A DNA stretch of 64,000 nt from Treponema peruense (GTDB lineage: Bacteria > Spirochaetota > Spirochaetia > Treponematales > Treponemataceae): positions 2,480,001 to 2,544,000 of the forward strand of contig NZ_CP064936.1 of NCBI RefSeq assembly GCF_016117655.1, written 5' to 3'. A model generated the notes under the pieces. It did no database searches and was not told the DNA's origin. It was given only the letters and a program-made list of their open reading frames with translations. Shown piece by piece: positions 16,515 to 26,526 of this stretch. Position numbers and translations under genes: made by a program. Position 1 is the stretch's first letter, and every line of letters begins with the position of its first letter.

Positions 16515-16955
16515 TTAATGCTTTATTTCATACTGTGTGTCTTTGTCAAGTTTATTCTGAAAATCTGTGCTCTGACTTTGGGCTGCGTATAATTCTCCAT
16601 GCTTATTATCAAATGTGTAGAACGAGTTTTGCTTGGACTGTAATGCAATAAATTCCTGGAGTTTCATTGTTGCATAATTGTCCGGGATAAAAACGTATTC
16701 CATTTTACTGTCTTTTGCAAAGCGTGTTGCGTATTCAGTTTTTGCTTTTGTAATCGGAAGATCTACGCGGTTACCGCCTTTGATTTCGATTATGTAAAAC
16801 GAGCCGTCCTTTGTTTCGATTAAAAAATCAGGGTAGTAAGAGCGCAATGTATTTGAGTCCGGATCAATGTAGTGAATAAGAAAGTCTGACTGACCGGCTG
16901 TAAACATTAGAATGTGTTGGGAAAAAATTAAAAAACTGGAATAAGGTGAGTTCAA
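16515..16955 (-). pseudogene. C-terminal remnant of a restriction/helicase protein with PD-(D/E)XK-like motif
   Basis: 146 codons are open, of which residues from about 24 on read as the end of a type III Res-like or related DEAD-helicase protein: SYYPDFLIETKDGSFYIIEIKGG has the D...(E/D)-x-K pattern of a nuclease core. There is no ribosome site before the first ATG and no helicase part upstream; sequence before it (16956-17206) is unrelated and AT-rich. I read it as the surviving 3' end of a lost gene on the strand opposite to the ISP locus. Confidence 0.6.
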
Positions 16956-17206
16956 AGAGTATATTCAGTACCTGATAGTCATATTTTATACTGAATTTAT
17001 GGAATTTTCAACAAAATCCTTAAAACATGTATTTCTGTGACTTCGGTAATTTTCAGTTAGTCGTACTTTTTACTTGAGTAGTTTACTTAAAGTAGTGACC
17101 TGCGAGATTTTTGCCGATAGAGCAGAATTTGGGGATATAGACAGAGTTATAGTTCAAATTTGATGGTATTTGTGGTAAAATATAAAGATTATTCTTTATA
17201 AAACGG
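16956..17206. other. AT-rich spacer upstream of the ISP-like gene
   Basis: No gene seen. The plus strand has TTGATG and TATAAA with a 15-bp spacer around 17160-17186, which is a weak promoter candidate for the ISP-like gene. Confidence 0.3.
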
Positions 17207-17590
17207 ATGCCCATTATGACAATTAACGAGATATTAGAAGATATTAGAGCTACATCAAGAAATACTGCGGATAAAGGAACAAAGTTTGAAGTATTGATAT
17301 TAAATTACTTCTTGACAGAACCTAACTTTGCAAATCAATTGGACCATGCGTGGCTTTGGAGCGATTTCCCTTGCCGTAAAGAATTTGGCGGTCATGATAT
17401 TGGTGTAGACGTTGTTTGTCATACCAAAACTGATGAATATTGGGCGATTCAGTGTAAATGTTATGATAAAGGAACAACAATTGATAAATCTGCCGTAGAT
17501 TCATTTATTGCTACCAGTGGAAAATCATTCAGTGACGGTCTTGTAACAAAACGCTTTGCACGTCGCTATTGGGTAGATTCTCTTCCGATG

Positions 17591-18980
17591 GAGTTATTGT
17601 CAATTGTTGTGGATTGAAAAAAAGTGTCTTTTCATCAGGCAGCCTTCATTTGTTCACCGTCCACAAAAATTATATTTTTGGCGACAAGTTCAAGTTGTTT
17701 AAATCCCCTGAGCCGTCGCCAGTTTTTCTCTGCCTGAAGACAAAGCTTGAAAGCCATTGCAACAGAAGCAGCGGAAGAGCCGTTTCCTTTTGTTGACTTG
17801 TGGCGCAACCTGACTGTTGCAAATGTCGATTCAATCGGATTCGACGTTCTAATGTGAGCCCAATGTTCCGCCGGATAATCATAAAAGCGGAACAAATCCT
17901 CCTTGTCTTTTTCAAGACATTCCGTTGCCTTCGGATATTTTTTTCCGAAAGTTTCTATAAATAAGTCGTAGGCTTTCAAGGCGTTTGCACGTTTGTCTGC
18001 CTGCCACATATCCCGAATCATTTTTGTGGCCTGAGTCTGTACACAGTCAGGCAATTTGTCCAGAATGTTCATGGACTTGTGGAACCAGCATCTCTGAATT
18101 TTTAGCTGGCCCCAGATTTCATCAACTGCATTTTGAAACCCAAGCGCTCCGTCGCAGACTGCCAATTTTGGTGCTTTTGTCAGTCCGCGGAATTTCAAAT
18201 CAAGCAAAACTCCACGCCAACTTTCCGTTGACTCGCGAATTCCGGCCTGTACAGCCACAAGTTCTTTTTTGCCTTCAACAGTTACGCCAATTATTACCAG
18301 AAGGCAGGTCTTTTCACCGTCAAGCCGGGACTTTACGTAAATTCCGTCTGCCCAAACATAAACGTATTCCTTTCCGGAAAGATCTCGTTTGCGCCATTCG
18401 TCATATTCAGCCTGCCATTTTACAGTAAGCTTTGTTATGACTGACGGACTCAGGCCCTTTGCTTCTTTACCAAGAACATCATGGAGCATGGCTGAAAACT
18501 TGTTTGAAGAAATTCCTGCAAGGTAGGCAGCGGAAAGTATTGCTTCTACTGTCGGAGTTTTTCTTGCAAACGGAGGAAGGACTTTGCTTACAAAGCGATC
18601 CTTTTCTTCAAGTGCACGGTCATCAACTCTGGGAAGCCTGACTGTAACGTAACCGTTTGTAGTAAGAATTGTCCGTTCTTTGTGAAAGCCGTTTCTTACT
18701 ACAAGTTTGTTTCCGGTTTTGTCTACGATAGAAGAAGTTTTATTAAGAAAACGCTGAACTTCATCCTCGTAAAGACTTTCAATTACTTCACGTGCTCTTG
18801 CGCGGATTGCTTTTTCAAGCAAATCAATCGTTGGACTATTGGAATTTTCTTCAATTTCCAGTATTCTTTTCATAAGAGGTCTCCTTCGGTGTTTATTTTT
18901 TTTTCCAAAGAAAACTATACCTTAGACAGACCTCTTTTTCTATGCCTTCTCAGGCAATCCACAACTTTTGATTATAACTC
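17591..18980 (-). mobile_element. IS256-family element, copy 2 (1390 bp)
   Basis: Same ends and length as copy 1. Target duplication CTTCCGATG at 17582-17590 and 18981-18989. The only base difference I see from copies 1 and 3 is T at 18040 where they have C, and it does not change the transposase. Confidence 0.95.
17635..18873 (-). CDS. IS256-family transposase (copy 2)
   Basis: 412 residues, protein identical to the other two copies, with the full DDE triad. The silent change at 18040 distinguishes it at DNA level. It is oriented against the interrupted ISP gene. Confidence 0.95.
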   Translation of the reverse strand: MKRILEIEENSNSPTIDLLEKAIRARAREVIESLYEDEVQRFLNKTSSIVDKTGNKLVVRNGFHKERTILTTNGYVTVRLPRVDDRALEEKDRFVSKVLPPFARKTPTVEAILSAAYLAGISSNKFSAMLHDVLGKEAKGLSPSVITKLTVKWQAEYDEWRKRDLSGKEYVYVWADGIYVKSRLDGEKTCLLVIIGVTVEGKKELVAVQAGIRESTESWRGVLLDLKFRGLTKAPKLAVCDGALGFQNAVDEIWGQLKIQRCWFHKSMNILDKLPDCVQTQATKMIRDMWQADKRANALKAYDLFIETFGKKYPKATECLEKDKEDLFRFYDYPAEHWAHIRTSNPIESTFATVRLRHKSTKGNGSSAASVAMAFKLCLQAEKNWRRLRGFKQLELVAKNIIFVDGEQMKAA

Positions 18981-18986
18981 CTTCCG

Positions 18987-21900
18987 ATGGCTCTCAATAA
19001 AAATGCAGAACTTGCAATGCAAAACCAGACTCCTTCTGTTCAAAGAATTGGTCTGGATGCTTTGAGTAATTCAACTGTAAATTGGGAAAAAATCTATAAA
19101 GGAAAGAACGGTAAAGAAGCTCAACAGGAAAGAAAAGAATTAAAAGACCATCAAAAGGAAGCAATTGATAAGGCAACTCAACATTTCTGCACACATGACC
19201 GTGGCAAAATGATTATGGCCTGCGGAAGCGGAAAAACATTTACTTCTTTAAGACTAGCCGAAACTATAACAAACAAAAAGGGAAAAATACTTTTCCTTGT
19301 TCCAAGTATTTCCCTTCTATCCCAGACTCTTATGGCATGGACTGCGGATGCTGATGAAGCAATCAGTCCTATTTGTATTTGTTCTGATACAAAAGTATCT
19401 TCAAAGAAAACTACTGATGATTCAGGAATTATTTCAGTTCAGGAACTTGCTGAGCCTGCAACAACAGATGTTGAAAAAATTCGTACTTTGATTAAAGCCA
19501 AACAATCAGTGAATCCAGACGGAATGCTTGTTGTTTTTAGCACATACCAATCTATAGAAGTAATTTCTAATGCCCAGAAATCAATCGGAAAGGATTTTGT
19601 TTTTGATTTGATTGTCTGTGATGAAGCTCATAGAACAACTGGTGTAACTCTTGAAAATGAAGAAGATAGTGCTTTTGTTAAAGTTCATGACAACGATTTT
19701 ATTAAAGCAAGTAAACGTCTTTATATGACTGCAACTCCACGTCTTTACAAGACAGAAGATCAGGATAAGGCTAAAGAAAAAAACGCTTATCTTTGTTCTA
19801 TGGATGATGAATCTCTTTACGGAAAAGAATTTTATCGTCTTTCATTTGCTGATGCCGTAAAGAAAGACTTACTGTGTGACTACAAAGTAATTGTCCTTAC
19901 GATGAACAGAAAAAATCAAGACAAAATCCAGATTGCTGACGGTGAAGACGACACTCGTGCAGAACATCTTGATGAATGGCAGAAACTTGTTGGAACTGCG
20001 GCCGCATTAAGTAAAATTTCTTTGACAGATGATACTACTCTTTACAAAGATGATCCTCAGCTGATGCATCGTGCCGTTGCATTTTGTTCAAATATTAAAT
20101 CTTCTAATAAAATCAAAAATACTTTCAATGTTTTGAATAAAGAATATGTAGATAACCTTGTTGAAACAAATGGTGAACATAAATATGTTCAGATTGAAAG
20201 CCGTCATGTTGACGGAAGCATGAATTCTCAGGAGAGAAATGCTGATATTCAGTGGCTTAAAGATACACCAACTGATTCAAACGACTGCCGTATTTTGTGT
20301 AATGTACGTTGTCTGAGCGAAGGTGTTGATGTTCCTTCTTTGGATGCGGCCATTTTCCTTAGTCCTCGCAAGTCTCAGGTTGAAATTGTTCAGTCTGTAG
20401 GACGAGTAATGCGCAAAAGCGAAGGCAAGAAATTCGGTTATCTTATTATCCCGGTAATTGTTGACGCCACAAAAGAAGCTGACAAAGCTCTTGAAAAGAA
20501 CAAGGATTTCCAGATTGTATGGTCTGTTGCCTGTGCATTGCGTTCTCATGATGATAGATTCAATTTATTTGTAAACAATCCTGACTTGGATCCAAGCGGA
20601 AATGGAGGCGGTTCTGGCGGTGGAAATGGTGGTGGAAGAGGACCTATTATCCTTGATGGAGAACAGTTTGATTTTCCGAACGATGAACTCGAAACAAAAT
20701 TTTATGCCCGCATGGTTCAGAAAGTAGGAGACAGAAGATATTGGGTTCAGTGGGCGCAAGATATTGCGTTAATTGCAGACCGACATATCAAACAGATTAC
20801 GAAGAAAGTAGAAACTGACAAAATTGCTCAGGATTCTTTTGCAAAATTTATAGAAGGTCTTCATAAAAATATCAATAATTCAATCACAAAACAGTCTGCA
20901 ATTGAAATGCTTGCTCAGCATATAATTACAAAACCAGTTTTTGAAGCTCTTTTTGAAGGTAGTGAATTTATAGCAAATAATCCTATTTCCAAAAGTATGC
21001 AGAACATTCTTGATATTATTGATATTAAGTCTGCAAATCAGGAAGAAGCCGATACCCTCAACCGGTTCTATGATTCTGTAAAAGAACGTGCTTCGGGTGT
21101 AAAGAGTGCTGACGGAAGACAGAAAATTATTGTCGAACTTTACGACAGTTTCTTTAAGAATGCCTTTCCAAAAATGGTTGAACAGTTGGGAATTGTTTAT
21201 ACACCAGTTGAAGTCGTAGATTTTATTATCAACAGTGTTGCTTATGTTTTACAGAAGGAATTCGGCAGAAATATTTCTGATGAAAATGTAAATATAATTG
21301 ATCCGTTTACGGGAACTGGTACTTTTATTGTAAGACTTTTGCAGAGTGGATTGATTAGACCGGAAGATTTTAAGCGCAAATATATGCACGAAATACGTGC
21401 AAACGAAATTGTTCTTCTGGCATATTACATTGCTTCAATCAATATAGAAAATGCATATCACAGTATTCTGAATAATGAAGTTTTCTTTACAAACGAAGAC
21501 AAGTCTTATTCTCCTTTTGGCGGAATCTGTTTGACAGATACTTTCCAATTGGCAGAAAATAACAAAGACTTGTTCAGCGATATGTTCCCCGTAAACTCAA
21601 GACGTGTTCAGGAACAAATTGATACGCCGATTCATATTGTTATTGGAAATCCGCCGTATTCTGTTGGCCAAAAATCTGCAAATGACAATGCACAGAATCT
21701 TCACTATCAGAATCTTGAAGCAAGAATTGAAAAAACTTATGTTGCAAAGAGTACTGCAATAAATAAAAACTCTCTTTATGATAGTTATATAAAAGCATTC
21801 CGATGGGCAACAGACCGACTTGACCCTGCTTATGGCGGAATTATAGGTTTTGTTACAAACGGTTCTTGGCTTGACAACAATAGTTTTGATGGTTTTAGAA

Positions 21901-23549
21901 AATGTATCGAAAAAGAATTTGAAAAAATCTATGTATTCAATCTTCGCGGAAACGCGAGAACAAGTGGAGAATTAAGGCGTAAAGAAGCCGGCAATGTTTT
22001 TAAAGAAGGAAGTCGAACTCCAGTTACAATTACAATTCTTGTTAAACGAAATGAAAGAAATACTGAGAAGGCAACTATCGTTTATCGTGATATAGGCGAT
22101 TATTTAACCCGGGAACAAAAACTCAAAATTATCAAAACTGCAAAATCTATTGAAAATCTTGAAATGACTGAACTTCATCCAAATAAAGAGGGTGACTGGA
22201 TAAATCAGAGAAATGATAAATTTGCAGAATATATTTATATTGGAGATAAAGATAATAAAAATAATGAAAAGACATTCTTTGACATAAATTATTCAAGAGG
22301 AATGGCAACAGGACAGGATGCAAGATTAGTAAATTTTGGAAGAACATTTTTAAAACAATGTATTGATACTTGTGTTATGGAACTTAATCAAGTTGTCGAA
22401 CAAAGCAAAGAGAATTCAATAGATGTTGAGACAATTGTAAAATCAATGAAAATTCATAATGTTAGTTGGACAGATGAATTGAAAATGTATGCAAAAAGAG
22501 GTTTTATCTTTGAAAAATTTGATGATAAATATATTGTTGATTATGAATATCGACCATTTTGCAAGTCAAATATTTACAATTATAAACCATTGATTACTCG
22601 TACTTATCAAACTACCAAAATTTTCCCAAATTCGGAGATTTCTAATATCGTTATTTCCGTAAGTGGTATTGGTGCAACAAAAGAGTTTATGCCATTTATA
22701 TCAGATTGCCTTCCCGATTTAGGATTAAATGCAGCTTGTCAATGTTTTCCTCTATACTGGTACGAAGAAAATAAAGAAGATCAACATACATTTGATTTTG
22801 AAGAGAAAAATCCTAATGGCAAATATATCCGCCACGATGGAATAACAGATTGGATTCTAAAACAGGCAAGAAACATCTACGGAAAATCTGTAGAAAAAGA
22901 AGACATTTTCTATTATGTTTATGGCTTCCTTCATTCAAAAGAATATAGAGAAACGTATTCTGCCGACTTAAAGAAAATGCTTCCTCGCATTCCTCTTGTA
23001 GACAAAAAAGAAGATTTCTGGGCATTCAGCAAAGCAGGCCGTGATTTGGCAGACTTGCATCTTCATTATGAAACAGTTGAACCAATGGAAGGTCTTGATG
23101 TTAAATTTACGGGAGATATGGGCGATGAATACGAGTATTTCTCTGTAGAGAAACTTCGTTTTCCTGCAAAAGATAAAAAAGACACAATCATTTACAACAA
23201 TCATATTACAATTTCGGGTATTCCTGAAAAAGCGTATGAATATGTTGTTAACGGCAGAAGCGCAATTGAATGGATTCTGGACCGTTATCAGGTAACAGTA
23301 GACAAAGATTCGGGCATAAAAAACGACTGCAACAACTGGTCAAAAGAACACAAAAAACCGCGGTATATTTTCGATTTACTTCTCAGCATTATCAATGTAA
23401 GTGTACAAACGGTTGATATTGTAAATTCACTTCCAAAAATCGCTTTTGGAGAAACTGCTAAAAAAGAATGCTCATATCCAGAGCAAGATGAAAATTACGG
23501 ACTTCTTAAAATAGCAAGTGATGAACCTGGTTATGGTATGAAAAAGTAA
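18987..23549 (+). CDS. Surviving helicase-methyltransferase part of the ISP-like enzyme
   Basis: 1520 open codons whose first ATG comes from the duplicated target site (CTTCCGATG). Walker A GSGKT is at residues 80-84, DEAH near 212, the Gly-rich linker near 532-547, the methyltransferase motif I near 772 and NPPY near 888. It therefore keeps translocase, methylase and target recognition but has lost the nuclease. No Shine-Dalgarno is visible before the ATG in the IS end, so expression is uncertain. If made, it would act as a methylase or translocase without cleavage. Confidence 0.75.
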   Translation: MALNKNAELAMQNQTPSVQRIGLDALSNSTVNWEKIYKGKNGKEAQQERKELKDHQKEAIDKATQHFCTHDRGKMIMACGSGKTFTSLRLAETITNKKGKILFLVPSISLLSQTLMAWTADADEAISPICICSDTKVSSKKTTDDSGIISVQELAEPATTDVEKIRTLIKAKQSVNPDGMLVVFSTYQSIEVISNAQKSIGKDFVFDLIVCDEAHRTTGVTLENEEDSAFVKVHDNDFIKASKRLYMTATPRLYKTEDQDKAKEKNAYLCSMDDESLYGKEFYRLSFADAVKKDLLCDYKVIVLTMNRKNQDKIQIADGEDDTRAEHLDEWQKLVGTAAALSKISLTDDTTLYKDDPQLMHRAVAFCSNIKSSNKIKNTFNVLNKEYVDNLVETNGEHKYVQIESRHVDGSMNSQERNADIQWLKDTPTDSNDCRILCNVRCLSEGVDVPSLDAAIFLSPRKSQVEIVQSVGRVMRKSEGKKFGYLIIPVIVDATKEADKALEKNKDFQIVWSVACALRSHDDRFNLFVNNPDLDPSGNGGGSGGGNGGGRGPIILDGEQFDFPNDELETKFYARMVQKVGDRRYWVQWAQDIALIADRHIKQITKKVETDKIAQDSFAKFIEGLHKNINNSITKQSAIEMLAQHIITKPVFEALFEGSEFIANNPISKSMQNILDIIDIKSANQEEADTLNRFYDSVKERASGVKSADGRQKIIVELYDSFFKNAFPKMVEQLGIVYTPVEVVDFIINSVAYVLQKEFGRNISDENVNIIDPFTGTGTFIVRLLQSGLIRPEDFKRKYMHEIRANEIVLLAYYIASINIENAYHSILNNEVFFTNEDKSYSPFGGICLTDTFQLAENNKDLFSDMFPVNSRRVQEQIDTPIHIVIGNPPYSVGQKSANDNAQNLHYQNLEARIEKTYVAKSTAINKNSLYDSYIKAFRWATDRLDPAYGGIIGFVTNGSWLDNNSFDGFRKCIEKEFEKIYVFNLRGNARTSGELRRKEAGNVFKEGSRTPVTITILVKRNERNTEKATIVYRDIGDYLTREQKLKIIKTAKSIENLEMTELHPNKEGDWINQRNDKFAEYIYIGDKDNKNNEKTFFDINYSRGMATGQDARLVNFGRTFLKQCIDTCVMELNQVVEQSKENSIDVETIVKSMKIHNVSWTDELKMYAKRGFIFEKFDDKYIVDYEYRPFCKSNIYNYKPLITRTYQTTKIFPNSEISNIVISVSGIGATKEFMPFISDCLPDLGLNAACQCFPLYWYEENKEDQHTFDFEEKNPNGKYIRHDGITDWILKQARNIYGKSVEKEDIFYYVYGFLHSKEYRETYSADLKKMLPRIPLVDKKEDFWAFSKAGRDLADLHLHYETVEPMEGLDVKFTGDMGDEYEYFSVEKLRFPAKDKKDTIIYNNHITISGIPEKAYEYVVNGRSAIEWILDRYQVTVDKDSGIKNDCNNWSKEHKKPRYIFDLLLSIINVSVQTVDIVNSLPKIAFGETAKKECSYPEQDENYGLLKIASDEPGYGMKK

Positions 23550-23630
23550 TATATCGTTAAAAAATAATTTGAAACGCAATTTATTATTCTCGATTCCTAT
23601 AATAAAAATAGAAGAATCTGGAGGAATATA

Positions 23631-24869
23631 ATGAGATTAATTTCAAATACAAACAAACCAAATGACAGAATGCTTTTTTTATTATCAAAATATGGTAAGA
23701 ATACAACGGTTTTAATTGCTTCGGCGTTTTTTGCAGACAGTGATTTGCTAATAAAAATGCTCGAAAATAATTGTACGGTTTATATGATAATCAGATTAGA
23801 TGTCGGCACAAGTCCAGAGGCTCTATTAAAAGTAATTGATAAGCCGAATGTCTATATACGTTACTTTTCGGAAAGATATTTTCATCCGAAATTATTTATT
23901 TTTGGTCGTGAAATTGCCTATTTAGGTTCTGCAAATTTTACTCATAGTGGCTTAACTGTAAATAATGAACTTGATGTAGAGATTACATCTGACGAACCTA
24001 TTTTTGATGATTTGGATTCTACTTTTTCTGATTATTGGGAACAAGCGGAGGTTCTCACAAAAGAAAGAATTATAGCATTCCAAGAAGCCATAAAGGGTTG
24101 CTATATTCCAGAACCACATCAGGCAATATCAAAAGCTGTCGGAACAGTTATGTATAATAATGCCGGATTTGATGGCTCTGATTTATCGAAAGAAGATAGA
24201 TTTATATCAGATTTCAGGAAAAAGTATCAAATTTATATCGGAAAATTTAATCAATTAAAATCAATTTTTGAGGAAATTGGAACAAGACGTTATCCAGACC
24301 TTCCAATACGAATTGAAGTTGATCGTTTTTTGTGGTGGTTGGGTGTAGAACATGTAAAAGGAGAATCGTACAAAGACGTTCCTGAACAACCTATACAAGA
24401 AATCAAGCAAAAAATAGTTGGTTTAATTGAGGAATATAAAAGGTCGACAAATGAATATCTTGATAGGACTGCGAATGAACATTTTTGTAGTCTCAACAGA
24501 GGTTTTGAAACTGCGGAAAAAATTAATAAATATAATTATGACGAACTTTTTGAAATTCTGTGTTATGTTTATGCTTTCCATGATAGATTGAGATTTTATC
24601 CTAATGGTTTACCATCTATGAAAAAAAGTTTTATCGAAAAAAATTCCTTAGACCAAATAAAGAAAACAATAATATATTTGCTATTTGGTAAAGATGAATA
24701 TGAGATGAGAGTTTTTAAATGTATAAAAACAAAAGAGTATAAACTTGCTGATTTTGGTGAACATTGTGTTAAGGAATTATTTGGTCGAGTTAATAAGAAT
24801 GACGTTCCAATCTGCAATGGTTGTACTTTGAAAAGTATGCAATGGTTAGGTTTTGGTAAGCTAGAGTAA
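23631..24869 (+). CDS. Phospholipase-D-like (HKD) domain protein, possible nuclease
   Basis: 412 residues; ATG at 23631 with GGAGG seven bases upstream. One HKD-like motif is present near residue 84-105: HPKLFIFGREIAYLGSANFT, with the H-x-K and following GSANFT typical of PLD-type nucleases. The rest (about 150-412) is helical with no recognised domain and two Cys near the end. A single HKD implies a dimer or a partner. It is 81 bases after the ISP-like gene and has its own ribosome site. Position in a defence island suggests a nuclease role, but this is inference. Confidence 0.7.
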   Translation: MRLISNTNKPNDRMLFLLSKYGKNTTVLIASAFFADSDLLIKMLENNCTVYMIIRLDVGTSPEALLKVIDKPNVYIRYFSERYFHPKLFIFGREIAYLGSANFTHSGLTVNNELDVEITSDEPIFDDLDSTFSDYWEQAEVLTKERIIAFQEAIKGCYIPEPHQAISKAVGTVMYNNAGFDGSDLSKEDRFISDFRKKYQIYIGKFNQLKSIFEEIGTRRYPDLPIRIEVDRFLWWLGVEHVKGESYKDVPEQPIQEIKQKIVGLIEEYKRSTNEYLDRTANEHFCSLNRGFETAEKINKYNYDELFEILCYVYAFHDRLRFYPNGLPSMKKSFIEKNSLDQIKKTIIYLLFGKDEYEMRVFKCIKTKEYKLADFGEHCVKELFGRVNKNDVPICNGCTLKSMQWLGFGKLE

Positions 24870-24985
24870 ATTTACTCTCCGATTAAATACCCTTATTTTT
24901 AAAGAAATCTATAAACAGTTGTTCGGTCAACATGCAATAGGTTTACTATTTCTGTTCTGCTTACGCCTTCATCATCAATGTATTC

Positions 24986-26375
24986 GAGTTATTGTCAATT
25001 GTTGTGGATTGAAAAAAAGTGTCTTTTCATCAGGCAGCCTTCATTTGTTCACCGTCCACAAAAATTATATTTTTGGCGACAAGTTCAAGTTGTTTAAATC
25101 CCCTGAGCCGTCGCCAGTTTTTCTCTGCCTGAAGACAAAGCTTGAAAGCCATTGCAACAGAAGCAGCGGAAGAGCCGTTTCCTTTTGTTGACTTGTGGCG
25201 CAACCTGACTGTTGCAAATGTCGATTCAATCGGATTCGACGTTCTAATGTGAGCCCAATGTTCCGCCGGATAATCATAAAAGCGGAACAAATCCTCCTTG
25301 TCTTTTTCAAGACATTCCGTTGCCTTCGGATATTTTTTTCCGAAAGTTTCTATAAATAAGTCGTAGGCTTTCAAGGCGTTTGCACGTTTGTCTGCCTGCC
25401 ACATATCCCGAATCATTTTTGTGGCCTGAGTCTGCACACAGTCAGGCAATTTGTCCAGAATGTTCATGGACTTGTGGAACCAGCATCTCTGAATTTTTAG
25501 CTGGCCCCAGATTTCATCAACTGCATTTTGAAACCCAAGCGCTCCGTCGCAGACTGCCAATTTTGGTGCTTTTGTCAGTCCGCGGAATTTCAAATCAAGC
25601 AAAACTCCACGCCAACTTTCCGTTGACTCGCGAATTCCGGCCTGTACAGCCACAAGTTCTTTTTTGCCTTCAACAGTTACGCCAATTATTACCAGAAGGC
25701 AGGTCTTTTCACCGTCAAGCCGGGACTTTACGTAAATTCCGTCTGCCCAAACATAAACGTATTCCTTTCCGGAAAGATCTCGTTTGCGCCATTCGTCATA
25801 TTCAGCCTGCCATTTTACAGTAAGCTTTGTTATGACTGACGGACTCAGGCCCTTTGCTTCTTTACCAAGAACATCATGGAGCATGGCTGAAAACTTGTTT
25901 GAAGAAATTCCTGCAAGGTAGGCAGCGGAAAGTATTGCTTCTACTGTCGGAGTTTTTCTTGCAAACGGAGGAAGGACTTTGCTTACAAAGCGATCCTTTT
26001 CTTCAAGTGCACGGTCATCAACTCTGGGAAGCCTGACTGTAACGTAACCGTTTGTAGTAAGAATTGTCCGTTCTTTGTGAAAGCCGTTTCTTACTACAAG
26101 TTTGTTTCCGGTTTTGTCTACGATAGAAGAAGTTTTATTAAGAAAACGCTGAACTTCATCCTCGTAAAGACTTTCAATTACTTCACGTGCTCTTGCGCGG
26201 ATTGCTTTTTCAAGCAAATCAATCGTTGGACTATTGGAATTTTCTTCAATTTCCAGTATTCTTTTCATAAGAGGTCTCCTTCGGTGTTTATTTTTTTTTC
26301 CAAAGAAAACTATACCTTAGACAGACCTCTTTTTCTATGCCTTCTCAGGCAATCCACAACTTTTGATTATAACTC
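24986..26375 (-). mobile_element. IS256-family element, copy 3 (1390 bp)
   Basis: Same ends and length as copies 1 and 2. Target duplication AATGTATTC at 24977-24985 and 26376-26384. Confidence 0.95.
25030..26268 (-). CDS. IS256-family transposase (copy 3)
   Basis: 412 residues identical to copy 1 at protein level and, as far as I can compare by eye, at DNA level. DDE triad intact. Same orientation as the other copies. Confidence 0.95.
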   Translation of the reverse strand: MKRILEIEENSNSPTIDLLEKAIRARAREVIESLYEDEVQRFLNKTSSIVDKTGNKLVVRNGFHKERTILTTNGYVTVRLPRVDDRALEEKDRFVSKVLPPFARKTPTVEAILSAAYLAGISSNKFSAMLHDVLGKEAKGLSPSVITKLTVKWQAEYDEWRKRDLSGKEYVYVWADGIYVKSRLDGEKTCLLVIIGVTVEGKKELVAVQAGIRESTESWRGVLLDLKFRGLTKAPKLAVCDGALGFQNAVDEIWGQLKIQRCWFHKSMNILDKLPDCVQTQATKMIRDMWQADKRANALKAYDLFIETFGKKYPKATECLEKDKEDLFRFYDYPAEHWAHIRTSNPIESTFATVRLRHKSTKGNGSSAASVAMAFKLCLQAEKNWRRLRGFKQLELVAKNIIFVDGEQMKAA

Positions 26376-26526
26376 AATGTATTCATCTATGACAAGACCT
26401 TTTCTTTTGCATAAATCTTCAATTCCAAGTTTTTGGTTTGCGCCGTCCTGTTTGTCGGTGCTTACTCTGATATATCCGTATGTCATGAGTATATTATCGG
26501 AATTATAGTTTGGTCTCGGTTTGATA

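Larger units (their letters stand above)
17207..23549 (+). pseudogene. Type ISP-like restriction-modification enzyme interrupted by IS256 copy 2
   Basis: Joining 17207-17590 to 18990-23549 restores one frame of 1647 residues. Domain order in the restored protein: Mrr-like nuclease (E28, GVDVV with D68, then QCK at 82-84), SF2 helicase (ACGSGKT, CDEAH, TATPRLY, QSVGRVMRKSEGK), a Gly-rich linker, a gamma-type adenine methyltransferase (DPFTGTGTF and NPPYSVG) and a long C-terminal target-recognition region. This is the architecture and size of LlaBIII-like type ISP enzymes, which cut and methylate DNA with a single polypeptide. The insertion lies just after the nuclease motifs. An alternative start at 17216 is possible. 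Confidence 0.88.
24899..26486 (-). pseudogene. Remnant of a serine recombinase, internally deleted and split by IS256 copy 3
   Basis: Removing the IS gives a 62-codon frame. It starts MTYGYIRVSTDKQDGANQ, the N-terminus of resolvase/invertase enzymes with the catalytic-Ser strand RVST, and ends DDEGVSRTEIVNLLHVDRTTVYRFL, which fits the C-terminal helix-turn-helix. The whole middle of the catalytic domain (normally over 100 residues) is missing, so it was already dead, or a natural mini-derivative, before the IS arrived. The frame across the deletion is intact. It hints that the island once carried a site-specific recombinase. Confidence 0.7.

Noticed and set aside
18987-18989. ATG at 18987 as the original start of a separate helicase-methylase gene
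   Set aside because: The ATG belongs to the target duplication; the upstream copy of the same codon is in frame with the nuclease part, so it was an internal Met.
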